A DNA stretch of 44,149 bases from a virus. The position numbers were made by a program, and so were the translations under genes. The stretch covers positions 1 through 44,149 of IMG/VR virus record IMGVR_UViG_3300025012_000163; one strand, given 5' to 3'. The first letter of the stretch is position 1, and the number at the start of each line of letters is the position of its first letter. Positions 28,401 through 37,935 of this stretch are shown piece by piece. The notes under the pieces were generated by a model that was given only the letters and a program-made list of their open reading frames with translations, was not told where the DNA came from and did no database searches.

Positions 28401-30774
28401 CGCCTTTTCCATTTTTGAACTGTACAGATACTGAACCATTTTCATGTTGAGTAACTGTTTGATTTGGAAAAGCCTTTTTAATGTCTTCAAGATTTACTTT
28501 GCCTAGGGCTTCTTGATTTTCAGCAACTTGAAACTGTGGAACACTACCTACTTGCCGTTCATTAGTGAACCCACTCTGCAAGCCTCCGGGCAAGTTTCTA
28601 GGAATCTCAGTTTGAACTGTCTGGCTATTTGCTGTCGGAACATCTCCGAGGTCTTTAGCAATTTGTTGAAACCATGCCTGACGTTTATTCTGCTCAGCTA
28701 AAGATGGAACAACATTTTGTTTTGCTCCAACTTGTGCTGCCGTATCACTTTTAACATTACCTTCAATATTAGCAAGTTGCGTCTCAAAGAACTTCTTCCT
28801 CATGAACGCTTCCGTTCCAGGAGTCATTTCTTCCTGACGAAGATTCAATTCCTTTTTAACTTCCTGCCAATAATTCTCAATAATCTTTCTTTCTTCGGGA
28901 GTAAAACTATTATTTATATAAGTCTTTACGTAGTTTACATAAGCTTCAATTTGTCTTAAGTTATGTTCTTCCTCAGGAGTTCTTGAAGTTGATTGATCAT
29001 TTAAAGTTGATCTCTCCTGAGATTTATTTGCAATTATTTGATTTGCATAATCAGCTATAGATTTTGGAACTATTTCACTTTCTATAATCTTTGCAGATTC
29101 AGCAGCATCTTTCTCTACACCAATTTTTTCTCCTACATTTACAGTCCCAAAAAGTTCTTCAAGATATTTCTGCCTATCTTCTCTAGTAGTGTAAGGAGCA
29201 AAAGCCTTCTTAAGTTCTGGACTTTTCTTATCAAGTACTTCATTACGACGTTTGTTTAAAGTAATAATTTTATCTGCAATTACTTTCTTTTCTTGCTCAT
29301 TTAATGGATCAAGTTTACTATAATATGAAGACGATAAAGTATCAATTTCATTATCAATACTTGTAATTCTATCATTCAGCTGACTTGCATCTTCATATCT
29401 TTTAGTATTTAACTTACTTTCAATCTCTCGTGCTTCCTTCTCTTCAGGAGAAAGTTGCTCATATTCTTTCTTAGCCAGTTCTTCTTTCTTCTGAATTTTT
29501 GCATTAATTCGATCCAGGAGGCTCTGATTATTTTTATTCTCATCAACAGTCTTTCTAATTAATTCAGCCGGCTCAACATTTAACTCTCTTGCTTTTTGAT
29601 CAAGTTTATAAGGATCATCAAGAATTTCTTTATTCAAATTAAGAGTATCATTTAAAGTTTGAATACTCTTACCAAGTTCATCTTCCTTAAGATTAAGGAT
29701 GTTCGTTGCTCTTCGGTCAAGCTCAATCTCTGCATCAGTCTTTCCAGGGCCAGAATCCTTAGCCTGTGCTGAGAAGCCTGCATTAACTGCTGCACCAGCT
29801 CCACCACCGACAGCACCAGCAGCCATACTTTCAATAATGCGTTCAACATTATCAGCAGTCAGCAGCTTCTCATCAGTGTTTGCTACAGTATTAAGAACAC
29901 TAAGCAACTCCTGTCCACCTTCCTGCAGGGCTTCTTGAGGGATATTTGTAAGCAATTCCTTTGCTGATCTCTTAACAGTTCCAGTAGAACCCTTACTCAA
30001 AGCATCTACAAAAGTATCTACCAACTTACTGTTACCACCAGCAAATTCTAATGATGTTGCCAAAGCACCAAACAGCAATGCAGTCTCAGGTGCGTCAATG
30101 CCCTTCTCTTGTAGCAACTCAGCGTACATGCCACCAGACTCAAGGGGCATAACTGATCCGGCAATACCAACCTTGCCACCAAACTTCTTCAGAGCTTGGC
30201 CAGTAAGTTGCTTTCTTACCTGAGCTTCTGTCAAATCTCCAATTCCACGTTTGATTGACTGCTTGACAGCTTCATCAATTCCTTTCTTAAGAATTGTTCT
30301 ACCTGCCAACCCTCCGGCAATAGTACCTGGGCCTGGAGCAACAACAGATCCTATACCAGCACCGATCGCAGCCTCAGCCATACTTGGAACAAGTTCACCT
30401 AAGGTTCCTTGAGCCCAGTCAAGAGCACCACCAATACCTGTCTTGCCAGTATAAATATCTTTAAAGGAATGTTTTTTAGGATATAATTTTGCTTCTTCAA
30501 TATTCCTATTATATCCTTCCATGCCAAAGTCTTGCAAACTCTGGCCAGCAGATTCAGCACCAAGCTTTTTCAATCCAGAGCCTGCAAGTGCAGTAGCACC
30601 ATATGCAGATGCTTGAAGATTCTGAAGTCCTCTCTTCACTCCAGGTATAAAATCAGAATCGGTTGATGCAGCAACAGGATTATTTACTGATTCAGCAGCA
30701 CCAAACATCTTAGCAAATTCGTCTGATTCATCTGCACTACTATTTCCAAACATCTTATCAAACTCATCCATCAT
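25495..30774 (-). CDS. large polyvalent internal virion protein with HExxH motif
   Basis: 1759 residues, the largest gene. The N terminus repeats DEFxKMFG twice, then has Gly/Ala-rich hydrophobic segments (residues about 125-165) and helical, Lys/Glu-rich stretches. WHENKH at H843-H847 is a zincin-type HExxH motif, with ENRANMFAQIM as a possible third-ligand helix about 50 residues on. The C-terminal 700 residues resemble LPD38-type regions of large polyvalent phage proteins. Such proteins are packaged and ejected into the host with DNA. The start ATGATG overlaps the previous stop. Peptidase activity is inferred from the motif only. Confidence 0.8.
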   Translation of the reverse strand: MMDEFDKMFGNSSADESDEFAKMFGAAESVNNPVAASTDSDFIPGVKRGLQNLQASAYGATALAGSGLKKLGAESAGQSLQDFGMEGYNRNIEEAKLYPKKHSFKDIYTGKTGIGGALDWAQGTLGELVPSMAEAAIGAGIGSVVAPGPGTIAGGLAGRTILKKGIDEAVKQSIKRGIGDLTEAQVRKQLTGQALKKFGGKVGIAGSVMPLESGGMYAELLQEKGIDAPETALLFGALATSLEFAGGNSKLVDTFVDALSKGSTGTVKRSAKELLTNIPQEALQEGGQELLSVLNTVANTDEKLLTADNVERIIESMAAGAVGGGAGAAVNAGFSAQAKDSGPGKTDAEIELDRRATNILNLKEDELGKSIQTLNDTLNLNKEILDDPYKLDQKARELNVEPAELIRKTVDENKNNQSLLDRINAKIQKKEELAKKEYEQLSPEEKEAREIESKLNTKRYEDASQLNDRITSIDNEIDTLSSSYYSKLDPLNEQEKKVIADKIITLNKRRNEVLDKKSPELKKAFAPYTTREDRQKYLEELFGTVNVGEKIGVEKDAAESAKIIESEIVPKSIADYANQIIANKSQERSTLNDQSTSRTPEEEHNLRQIEAYVNYVKTYINNSFTPEERKIIENYWQEVKKELNLRQEEMTPGTEAFMRKKFFETQLANIEGNVKSDTAAQVGAKQNVVPSLAEQNKRQAWFQQIAKDLGDVPTANSQTVQTEIPRNLPGGLQSGFTNERQVGSVPQFQVAENQEALGKVNLEDIKKAFPNQTVTQHENGSVSVQFKNGKGVKINSIQNAGEGFIKLAIETEQTQKNDVIFGVTVGNEILLDENFADNKTLWHENKHVLDNLGLITEADDSALNREFNKLRKLNKLDFALSTHKDPKQRMVENRANMFAQIMVNRAEYRNTAFGKVIQRVMDFFQQLLSFGKQTVLGLAREVESGKIYERQAEALREGMPMFEVREAPVQKISDDVYHQMFSERNSLVRTIGQTLHMRGHEIKQLIDKGLGSISTRLKNVDPMLRSEIRNLDFRTSQKIVTALRIAHPLLEKTKQMSPQDKFVWDAARRNSDEVKIKEIAEKYSMTADQEKLRSVLDQIRQDAIDVGYDVGFIEEYWPRIIKDQEGFLQATKGISQRPVITDAIKVYADKLGMTVEKFEIEYPEQAADIASNTILGRNLGIGGPGNIQARQYETVPPELNKFYMDSDAALMQYIYSMTKKIEARRFFGKVPERIASLKTEKKRKQVMLTEYEKANNTARIEDVSGDLIRIEQELDKYKLQRDYTENIGTYINDLRMSGRIQADDEKVVRDILDARFHEHGATGIVNAYKNMSYIDVMGSPISALTQIGDLAWAMYVGKVWTPRGLADTVKNVGKAITKKSEITKEDLGIERIAQEFADGTTLGNAVSWVFKKVQLERIDSIGKETLINNAFSNYKVMASTEAGRQTLLKQIKPIFGTQSESVINDLLAGNPTDNVKMLLYHRLLDFQPVALSEMSEQYLKSGNGRVFYMLKTYTLKQFDVFRNEAWHKIKTGERDQVIEGIGNMIKLVSLLTLANAGADELKALLLGKETKFEDHVIENFLTMGGASKYVRMQTAREGLGSGLLGQILPPFRFVNSISKDLNQLYGSYITGDTIDFDHVRIVESIPIAGKLYYWHYGRGEDYKKSSNEQEFGKVSKEVDIFKKQLENSEDKRTFLNSNLDGFKQMKLHENFQSALNRNQAVINKLKKIDQTTNVRERLGQLQQQREVILKRYFDVAETL

Positions 30775-31823
30775 ATTTCTCCATTAGCTATTTTCTGAAG
30801 AATAACTTCTCTAGTAATGTTTGGATTAGCTTTAATCAAGGCATTAATTTTATTTCTTTGTTCAGGATTAACTTGTGGGACTGAAGTTGTTTGCTGCCCT
30901 GGTGTACCATCAACATATCCAGTTCCTTTATCATTTGGAATTAAAACTCTCTGTCTCTTGGCCATTCCAGAAGGATCAGTCGGATCAGGCTCTTCAATTA
31001 CCATAGGCTTTAAGACACTTTCTTTAAGCGGAGGATTCTGCAACACATCACCTTGAATACCTCGCAATTTATTTTCTGCAATAACTCCCTGCTCATCAAT
31101 CCGATTCTTATCTGCATCAAGAGAAAGTTGATCTCTTGCAATCTGGTTACGGTCTAAAGTAGAAAGGAAATTTGCCCTATTAACATCTCGATCTGCTTCA
31201 GCATTTACTATTTGTGCATCAGCTCGAGCCTGTCTACTTTGTAATCCTCGTACAAACATTCCACCAATACTATCATCTACAGGTGCTTCCTTAGTTATTG
31301 GATTTACTCCAAAGAATCTACCACGAGGAGAATCTCTTCTTGCTGCTTGCTGCTCAAAATAATCATCCCAAGTTGGTTGCTGCCTACCTGATTGATTTAT
31401 ATTTCTTAAATTGATCTTTCCTTTATCATTCCGATTATATGAAAGAGTGTTTCCACCAATATCATAAGTGACTATGTCTCCATCAGTTGCTACGGTCATC
31501 TTGCCTAACTCTGCATCTCGCTGTGCATTAGGAATTTCTTTAAGTTTAGGAAAATTTGAATTTACATTTACTGGAGGCTGATATAATGAAGGTGTTTTTG
31601 GTTCACTTAAAGGAGCTGATTGAATCATTGACTTTTGAATATTTTGTGGATTACTTCCGCCATAAAATGATTCGCTATTCGGATCGCCTGGAGTTATTGG
31701 AGCTTGTATCTTTTTTACAGGTACAGGAACATTCCAAGCCTTACCTGTAAATGCTTCATCCGTAGTAGGAAGAAGAGCTAACTTTTTTTTCTTTTTTTCT
31801 TCTTCAATTTGATTCAAAGCCAT
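30771..31823 (-). CDS. putative internal virion protein, 350 aa
   Basis: Begins MALNQIEEEKKKKKLALL. The N-terminal half is Pro- and Asn-rich and probably unstructured, with SFYGG and YQPP segments; residues 190-290 are helical and Arg/Asp-rich (RANFLSTLDRNQIARDQLSLDADKNRI, quoted in part). The C terminus has an ITREVILQKIANGEI helix. Its place between the 322- and 1759-residue proteins suggests a virion or ejected protein. Two A-AAA-AAG heptamers near the start are noted separately. Confidence 0.65.
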   Translation of the reverse strand: MALNQIEEEKKKKKLALLPTTDEAFTGKAWNVPVPVKKIQAPITPGDPNSESFYGGSNPQNIQKSMIQSAPLSEPKTPSLYQPPVNVNSNFPKLKEIPNAQRDAELGKMTVATDGDIVTYDIGGNTLSYNRNDKGKINLRNINQSGRQQPTWDDYFEQQAARRDSPRGRFFGVNPITKEAPVDDSIGGMFVRGLQSRQARADAQIVNAEADRDVNRANFLSTLDRNQIARDQLSLDADKNRIDEQGVIAENKLRGIQGDVLQNPPLKESVLKPMVIEEPDPTDPSGMAKRQRVLIPNDKGTGYVDGTPGQQTTSVPQVNPEQRNKINALIKANPNITREVILQKIANGEI

Positions 31824-31846
31824 TTTAGCCTCGCAGATTAATTTTA

Positions 31847-32815
31847 TTATTCAAATGCACTAACAGATTGAGAAACAATACTGTTCAAAGACATCAAAGC
31901 AGCTTGTGCAGTCTTTGCAAAAACATCCGCAGCAGCAGCAAGTGCTTGAACATCAACTTGACTATTCTGAGTAGCATTATCTCGCCTATGTTTATAAACA
32001 TCAACTCCTGCACCAAGCTCCGCAAGTTTTGACTGCAATATCATTTGATCGCGATTCTGTCGTGCTCTGTACCAATCTGCAGCAGCACTCATCATCTTAG
32101 CCTTAATATCTGTATTTAAGGCTGCAATCCTTGCTGCTGCATCGGGAGCTACTGCCAGAGCCCGAATATAATCAATTGCTGCCTGCATAGCTGCCAATCT
32201 AGATTCAATAGCCTTCCCTATGGCAAACTTAATAGTCTCTATAGCTATCTCAATTTGTTTCACAGCAACTGTTGTTGTAGCAACACCGATCCTGCCTGCC
32301 TGTTCAAATGCTGCCTGGTTAAGATCATAAACCATTGGGCCTTGAACAAGTGAGAATCCCCTCGCAGCATATCCAGCAGCTATACCATTAGAAACTCTCT
32401 GCCCATCCTTAATAATTCTATCTCTTTCACGCTGAACTATTTGATCTTCAAGTGCTGCAGGAATTCCAGTTCCTCCGTTAGTAATCGTGTTTACTAACCA
32501 ATTTGTTGCTTCGTCAAAAGCATCACTTGCCAACGGATAATAGGTGGCAAAAAAGTTTGCCAGTTGAGCAGATAAAAGTGCAATTAATGCATCACGTTCT
32601 GCTTCATAATTATATGTGGCATCATCTACTGTTGGTATTTCTGGCTCTACTGCATCAACAGTAAATCCTGTAGTAGTTGCTGGTGGAGTAACATAAAAAC
32701 CCGCATTACTGTTAATAAGATCTTCTGCAGCATCTTGAGCCGACTCAGTTGATGTATTTGCAGTAGCAATGGCATTTTCAATAATTTGATTTACAATCTC
32801 TGCCGTGGTAGCCAT
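31847..32815 (-). CDS. helical structural protein, 322 aa
   Basis: Alanine-rich and helical almost throughout, with a Pro/Thr-rich segment near residues 40-65 (YVTPPATTTGFTVDAVEPEIP). RERDRIIKDGQRVSNGIAAGYAARGFSL resembles segments of phage tail or ejection proteins that form long helical bundles. The start overlaps the preceding stop (TAATG). It is probably part of the ejected or internal set with its two downstream neighbours. Confidence 0.65.
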   Translation of the reverse strand: MATTAEIVNQIIENAIATANTSTESAQDAAEDLINSNAGFYVTPPATTTGFTVDAVEPEIPTVDDATYNYEAERDALIALLSAQLANFFATYYPLASDAFDEATNWLVNTITNGGTGIPAALEDQIVQRERDRIIKDGQRVSNGIAAGYAARGFSLVQGPMVYDLNQAAFEQAGRIGVATTTVAVKQIEIAIETIKFAIGKAIESRLAAMQAAIDYIRALAVAPDAAARIAALNTDIKAKMMSAAADWYRARQNRDQMILQSKLAELGAGVDVYKHRRDNATQNSQVDVQALAAAADVFAKTAQAALMSLNSIVSQSVSAFE

Positions 32816-33996
32816 TAAATTCTCCTATTTAACTGCATGATTTCAAGCATAATATTTTCAAGATCAAAATTATAACCATTATTCGTAAGTACATAATTCC
32901 AGTAATATCCAGAAAGTCCACTTCCCATATTAACACGTTGCTTTGTCATTGTAGTACTTGAATCTTTCATTTCAAATGTACGAGTTTGTCCATCAGCTTC
33001 AACTGTTAATGAAAGTTTTCCACTTGAACTTAGTCCTAAATAAGCAGAAGTAACTCTCTTCTTATAAATTGAGCCTAAATCAGTTTTACCGAAATCAACC
33101 AGTGCATCTATTTCAATTCCATTATCAGTATCTCCAGTTAATTCATAAATACCATCTCTTGCTATACCATAGTTTTTACCTTCATATGAATAGAAAGAAA
33201 GATATCCATAATTATCATATTGACTGGTTGCATTAGTATCCATGTTAACTACCCAAACTCTAGCAGTAGTATCAAGTGCAGCAACATTATTAATTGTTGC
33301 AGTAGTACCAGATGTAGCAATAACTACATCATCTGTTATTATAGAAGTATCAAACGAAGCAAGAAATGATCCAATAACTGTAAAGGTGTTAGTCGCCTGC
33401 ATAGAAGCTAGCAACTGAGATATGTATATATGACTTCCAGTAATAGTATCAACGATCTGCCCTGAATTATCAAGCACGACAACAAAAACTGGCCGTCGAC
33501 CAAATGCATCTAAAGTATAACAGAAACTATATAACTTGCGCTCAAATGGAGTAGCATCATAGATACCAGAAGAAACAAGTGCCGGAAACTCAGCCAAGCC
33601 TTCTCCATATTCTCCTTCACCACCCTTAGCAAGCATTGCAGGAAAATCAGCATCGCCATCAAGATATGAGATAGTACCAAGGATGCCTGAGGATACCATT
33701 TTGGGGAATGAGACAAATCCGTAGTTGGTTAGTACAGGCACATATAGCCCACCTTCGGCATAGGATTGCATTGAGGGAAACGATGCATCTCCTGCTCCAT
33801 AGTTAGTAATATCTCCACCAAACCCTGCCAGTGGTGGAAACAATGCATAGCCGTAATTGCTTGCTGCCGTGGCAACCATCTCACCAACACCGGACATAGT
33901 GACATTTGCCGTCTGGGGATTGGATAATGTTAGCGATCCAGTGCCTGTCATCAGCACTTCATAATCCTGGATTGTCAGTGTTCCATAACCTATCAT
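32815..33996 (-). CDS. tail or appendage protein with FPxL/M repeats
   Basis: 393 residues. Residues 47-145 hold five imperfect repeats of about 20-24 residues built around Y.....[AS].FP.[LM] (F at 53, 73, 97, 118, 137) in a Gly/Tyr-rich setting. The rest (from about 150) is beta-rich with alternating hydrophobic residues and a FVVVLDNSGQIVDTITG segment. Similar repeat proteins occur among phage tail genes. The junction with its neighbours is TAATG on both sides. Confidence 0.7.
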   Translation of the reverse strand: MIGYGTLTIQDYEVLMTGTGSLTLSNPQTANVTMSGVGEMVATAASNYGYALFPPLAGFGGDITNYGAGDASFPSMQSYAEGGLYVPVLTNYGFVSFPKMVSSGILGTISYLDGDADFPAMLAKGGEGEYGEGLAEFPALVSSGIYDATPFERKLYSFCYTLDAFGRRPVFVVVLDNSGQIVDTITGSHIYISQLLASMQATNTFTVIGSFLASFDTSIITDDVVIATSGTTATINNVAALDTTARVWVVNMDTNATSQYDNYGYLSFYSYEGKNYGIARDGIYELTGDTDNGIEIDALVDFGKTDLGSIYKKRVTSAYLGLSSSGKLSLTVEADGQTRTFEMKDSSTTMTKQRVNMGSGLSGYYWNYVLTNNGYNFDLENIMLEIMQLNRRI

Positions 33997-35291
33997 TAGA
34001 CACTCCCGTACTGGATCTCGCCAGTCCTAAAAATAGCAGATGTTACCTTATCACCTGCTGTATATAGATAGCCGTAAGCATAAAGAGGAAGCAACCGAGA
34101 TGCAGTTGGAACGGTGCTAGTGTGAACGACAGAATCCGCGTCGGTCTTTGCCATGTAGACAATCATATTGTCAGGTTGCCGATAGATCCTGATCTCCGTT
34201 AGTTCGGTCTGCACAGAGAACATGGTCTTTACCATCGCCCCGTTTTCATATACTCTCACTCCGTTCTGGTCACAGATGATTCCGTGCGAGAACCTCGCCA
34301 CTCCTGCACCCTCCATCCCTTTGCTGGCGATACTGATACAAGCACTCGTCACCCCGGACGCTGCTGTGAATTTGATGAACGTACCTACCGCAAGAGGATT
34401 GATCGATCTCGCCCAAGTATTCCAACCACTGTTAGTCAGTTGCAGTAGTTCCTGATAGGTAAGCGGATCGTCTGCACTGTTGGTCGCCTCTTGCGCCGGC
34501 ATAGTGGTCTCGACAGTATACGTCGAAGTTGGGACGGTCTGATCCCTGATATACGGAACGCCATCATTGAACGTCCCAGAGTAGACATCCGTAAATGAAG
34601 TATCATACCCATCAACCATTTCAATATCAAATAGTTCCCCCCACGATTCTCCATCCTTACCCTCTTGATAAATCCACTTTGTCCTATCTTCTTGAAGTAT
34701 TCCGTCTATTATAGCATCATAATTCTTCTGATTGAATCCAGTAGAGTCTTCTGAAAGAGTTTGTGTGGGTTTAGAATATTCATATTCTACAAAGTGGTAC
34801 AGCCCATATCCCACGAACCCCACCCAGAACGCGAGGTAACTGCCATCTGGATACGAATATATAGGCACCCCCAATTGACTCTTGCCCTGATACCAGACAA
34901 TTTTATGGTGGTTGACCCTCGCCTGCATATCAGTGACCGTACCATCCCAATCACTCGGATATAAGGATCGCATCATGTCATTTTCCTGCGCCGTTGTGGC
35001 GAGATAGATGCCTTTCTTTCCTGTCCTCTCTCCGTCAGGTGGAGCATCTCCAATAAACCCGTCAGGGTAGAAAATCCCTCTATCCGTCATGGTATAGCCA
35101 GTCACCAGTCCACCAGTTTCATCTATCCACTGGCCATTAGCCAGTTGAGTCCAGCCATCAGGGATATAGTAATAGGTCAAGGTGGACTGTCCAGATGTGC
35201 CGGTATTCGTGGAGGTATACCCTTCAGTTCCAGCCGTACCACCGTAACGAGTAATAAGTTCATACTTATAATCCTTTATCAATATGCTCAT
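33996..35291 (-). CDS. tail-region structural protein, 431 aa
   Basis: A beta-rich protein dominated by Gly, Tyr, Thr and Asp. The first 200 residues have several Trp-Tyr-Gly patches (YYIPDGWTQLANGQWIDETG, FWVGFVGYGLYHF). The C-terminal third (NTWARSINPLAVGTFIKFTAASGVTS ... GVRVYENGAM) looks like a jelly-roll or lectin-like domain. Base composition is more GC-rich than in neighbours. The place in the appendage cluster suggests a tail fibre or receptor-binding role, not proven. Confidence 0.6.
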   Translation of the reverse strand: MSILIKDYKYELITRYGGTAGTEGYTSTNTGTSGQSTLTYYYIPDGWTQLANGQWIDETGGLVTGYTMTDRGIFYPDGFIGDAPPDGERTGKKGIYLATTAQENDMMRSLYPSDWDGTVTDMQARVNHHKIVWYQGKSQLGVPIYSYPDGSYLAFWVGFVGYGLYHFVEYEYSKPTQTLSEDSTGFNQKNYDAIIDGILQEDRTKWIYQEGKDGESWGELFDIEMVDGYDTSFTDVYSGTFNDGVPYIRDQTVPTSTYTVETTMPAQEATNSADDPLTYQELLQLTNSGWNTWARSINPLAVGTFIKFTAASGVTSACISIASKGMEGAGVARFSHGIICDQNGVRVYENGAMVKTMFSVQTELTEIRIYRQPDNMIVYMAKTDADSVVHTSTVPTASRLLPLYAYGYLYTAGDKVTSAIFRTGEIQYGSV

Positions 35292-37108
35292 GGCATTCCT
35301 ATTGCGTATTTATCATAAGGCCCAACCGGACTTTGTGGGACAATTGGAGGACACTGATAAGCAGCGAGAGCATCTGCTCTTGAATCGTCACCGTAAAGTC
35401 CAATAGCAAAGTTGTCAGCGGATCCAACTGAGAATGGTAGTTCACCCATCACCTGCCACAAATCTGTGCTTTCTGCTTCCTCATCAGTTGCTGCTGTCCA
35501 ATTTAGTGAAGCAAATGCGTACTTCTCAATTGCATCAACGGTGTGCTTAACTACTCCGATTAAGAATATCCTCTCAGGCGTGACTATGCAAGGACGGACA
35601 CTGATAAGTTCTACTCCTTCAGGGCATCCAGGTAACTGAGTCCATCCTATAAAAGGTGAACCGTAATGAACGGATTTAATCCGCCCCCTGACTTTATTAC
35701 AGACACACAAGTATAACGGAACCGTTTCAAATGTCCCTGCGTAGGTGATATCAGGGCGTACTCCAGTTTCATCTACTAATGGAGTTGCTGTAATATTCGC
35801 ATAAAGAATATCAGTAGGGACAGAAAGACTTACTGTAAACAATCCTGTCGGAGTAAACTTAACCGATCCATACTTTCGTGTCCAGGTATATATATTTCCA
35901 TCATGTGCATGGAACATTACCGAGTCATAAGGAACTGTAAAATTAACATTCGGATATGCACCAGCAACTTGTTCAAACATCCTTTTTGCATCGAACCAGC
36001 TAGCTGTAAGATCAAGCGTTGTTAAACTGTCAAGTGTTGCAAGAAATTGATTTGAATTTACCAGATGTACATTGTTTCCAACTGTCATTGAGTAAAATAG
36101 CCTCCACTTCTCGTCTTCTGTATGAACTCCATAATACTCAGATGCCTCGCAGGTTTCCGCCCCAGATGAGAAAACATGGCATGATGCATTCACAGCATGA
36201 AAAAATGTTCCTTCAAAAGCATACGATCCAAGCGGTTCACATGAACCATCATTCTCTGAAGTGCTGAGTATAATTCTCAAATCTTCAGGCATTAATGTAT
36301 TAAGGATTTCACTAAAATAAATATTGTCTGCTGTTCCAGTAAGGACATCGAAGTTAAACCCCACTGTTTTTACAGGAGGACTTCCAACAAAATCGTATAA
36401 CCATGTACTGTGAAAAGAAGTGTATCTGTCTTCCCCAGTCTTTTGATAAATCCTCCAAGGTGTATAAGAGTTTTCATATTCAATATGCTTGGCAATGCAA
36501 TTCATCCGGCTTGCCTGACTACCATTAGCAATGTAGAATGAAGTGTTTTTTTCAAAAACTTGTCGCCACCAATCAAACGTCCCATCTCCTGCAAGATCAT
36601 ACTTCATCGAATCAGAGACAATTACGTTGAACAACTCGCCATGGAACGGAAGAAGCACCGGCCTGCAGGAGTAGTCTTCGGTCCACACAGTATCAGGTCC
36701 CTCAGTATCTCCGTCTATGAGTCCATACGGAGATAGACTTACCGCAGGCAAGAATTTAACTGGATAATACCCTGTAGATGGACCAATGGAGCCGTTGAAG
36801 AATGTCGTAAAATCACCAGCAATCCCCAGATCTTTGAACATCACATATAGGTCCTGTGCAGGATTGAATCCACTTGCCCAATAATCAGCTACGGCTATCT
36901 TGATACCATCCTGTGTCGAGCAGGCCACTACTGCTCCCATCGGGGCAGTCACTCTCCCGCCGTCGATGTCTCCGAGTTGCCATACCTTAAATCTGAACCC
37001 ATCCCATACCGGACAGGCTGAAGGAATATCCATCTCCTTGATCTGAGCAAGCTTCTTCTTGGCGAACCATCTGCGCTTCAGGCTGCGATCACCATCAAAG
37101 GTAATCAT
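35288..37108 (-). CDS. tail-region structural protein, 606 aa
   Basis: A large beta-rich protein with ATGA overlaps at both ends. The N terminus is basic (SLKRRWFAKKKLAQIKEM), followed by GGRVTAPMGAVVACSTQDGIKIAVADYW and many short strands. Repeated Y..F....T.D.I and W....G patterns fit a fibre or appendage protein. No enzyme motif was found. Its function is inferred from position. Confidence 0.6.
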   Translation of the reverse strand: MITFDGDRSLKRRWFAKKKLAQIKEMDIPSACPVWDGFRFKVWQLGDIDGGRVTAPMGAVVACSTQDGIKIAVADYWASGFNPAQDLYVMFKDLGIAGDFTTFFNGSIGPSTGYYPVKFLPAVSLSPYGLIDGDTEGPDTVWTEDYSCRPVLLPFHGELFNVIVSDSMKYDLAGDGTFDWWRQVFEKNTSFYIANGSQASRMNCIAKHIEYENSYTPWRIYQKTGEDRYTSFHSTWLYDFVGSPPVKTVGFNFDVLTGTADNIYFSEILNTLMPEDLRIILSTSENDGSCEPLGSYAFEGTFFHAVNASCHVFSSGAETCEASEYYGVHTEDEKWRLFYSMTVGNNVHLVNSNQFLATLDSLTTLDLTASWFDAKRMFEQVAGAYPNVNFTVPYDSVMFHAHDGNIYTWTRKYGSVKFTPTGLFTVSLSVPTDILYANITATPLVDETGVRPDITYAGTFETVPLYLCVCNKVRGRIKSVHYGSPFIGWTQLPGCPEGVELISVRPCIVTPERIFLIGVVKHTVDAIEKYAFASLNWTAATDEEAESTDLWQVMGELPFSVGSADNFAIGLYGDDSRADALAAYQCPPIVPQSPVGPYDKYAIGMP

Positions 37109-37935
37109 TCCAGTATCTCAGTCTGGCCTGAGAAATTTGTCCAAAATTCGACAGGGACAGGAGTAAATCCGTAAGTATTCAAATTAAGTGTATTTGTTCC
37201 AGGCTCTTTTAATATGTAAAAAATTTCGGAATCTTCATTTGCAAAAAAGCCAGCAATCCGTGCACCTCCAATATCAGTTATATCTGTTTCTGTATATGTG
37301 GACAAATCCCAGGCTGTTGAAAAATCCACTCTTATTAAGTTAGCAGTACCAAAATTTACTGCATACAATCGTCGTCCTGTCGGAGACATAAAAAGATTAG
37401 GAGCAAATCCTCCAGAAAAGAAAGTAAACACATCTACTTTCACAGCTGTTTCTATATCAAAGGGACTAGACAGCACATACTTAGTAATTCTTAAGCCCCC
37501 ACTACTGGTATCCACTGACAGAAAAAGAGAAATACCATCAGCTGTAATAAAACCTGAATGAATCCAATTTGAGCCTGTACCAGCAGCATCAGAGAAATAT
37601 TTCGTGTGTACATGCACAGCAGTTGATAAATCCCCAGACAAAGAATACTGATATACATTAAAAACCCCATATGACAGCCTTTGACAAATATATATATTGC
37701 TGGAATCTGGTGCAAGAAAACATGATTGCAAATATGTAGTTGGAGACAATGTATTAGCTGTAAATGTAGCTGTGCTTATATTCCAAGGGATAGAAAAGCT
37801 TAATTCTCTCACTCGTTCAGGTGATAGAGACTGGTATACAATATATGCCATTGTTCCTGTACTATTAAACGAAAGAGAGTACCCGTAGCCAACCCCTAGG
37901 TTTTTGGTTGCAAGATATGTATAGATATCAGCCAT
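37105..37935 (-). CDS. beta-propeller-like tail protein, 276 aa
   Basis: Repeats of about 50 residues carry a pattern such as SFNSTGTMAYIVYQ...IPWNISTATF, SSNIYICQ...LSGDLSTAVHV and PTGRRLYAVNFG...STAWDLSTYTE. This S..G..lY.....PWDlSTA layout is typical of phage proteins predicted to fold as beta-propellers and placed next to tail fibres. It starts in a TAATG overlap. A role in adsorption is inferred. Confidence 0.7.
   Translation of the reverse strand: MADIYTYLATKNLGVGYGYSLSFNSTGTMAYIVYQSLSPERVRELSFSIPWNISTATFTANTLSPTTYLQSCFLAPDSSNIYICQRLSYGVFNVYQYSLSGDLSTAVHVHTKYFSDAAGTGSNWIHSGFITADGISLFLSVDTSSGGLRITKYVLSSPFDIETAVKVDVFTFFSGGFAPNLFMSPTGRRLYAVNFGTANLIRVDFSTAWDLSTYTETDITDIGGARIAGFFANEDSEIFYILKEPGTNTLNLNTYGFTPVPVEFWTNFSGQTEILE

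Noticed and set aside
27069-29259. Several + strand frames of 60-105 residues within the 1759-residue gene
   Set aside because: They lie opposite one long coding frame, have no ribosome binding sites and no recognisable products.
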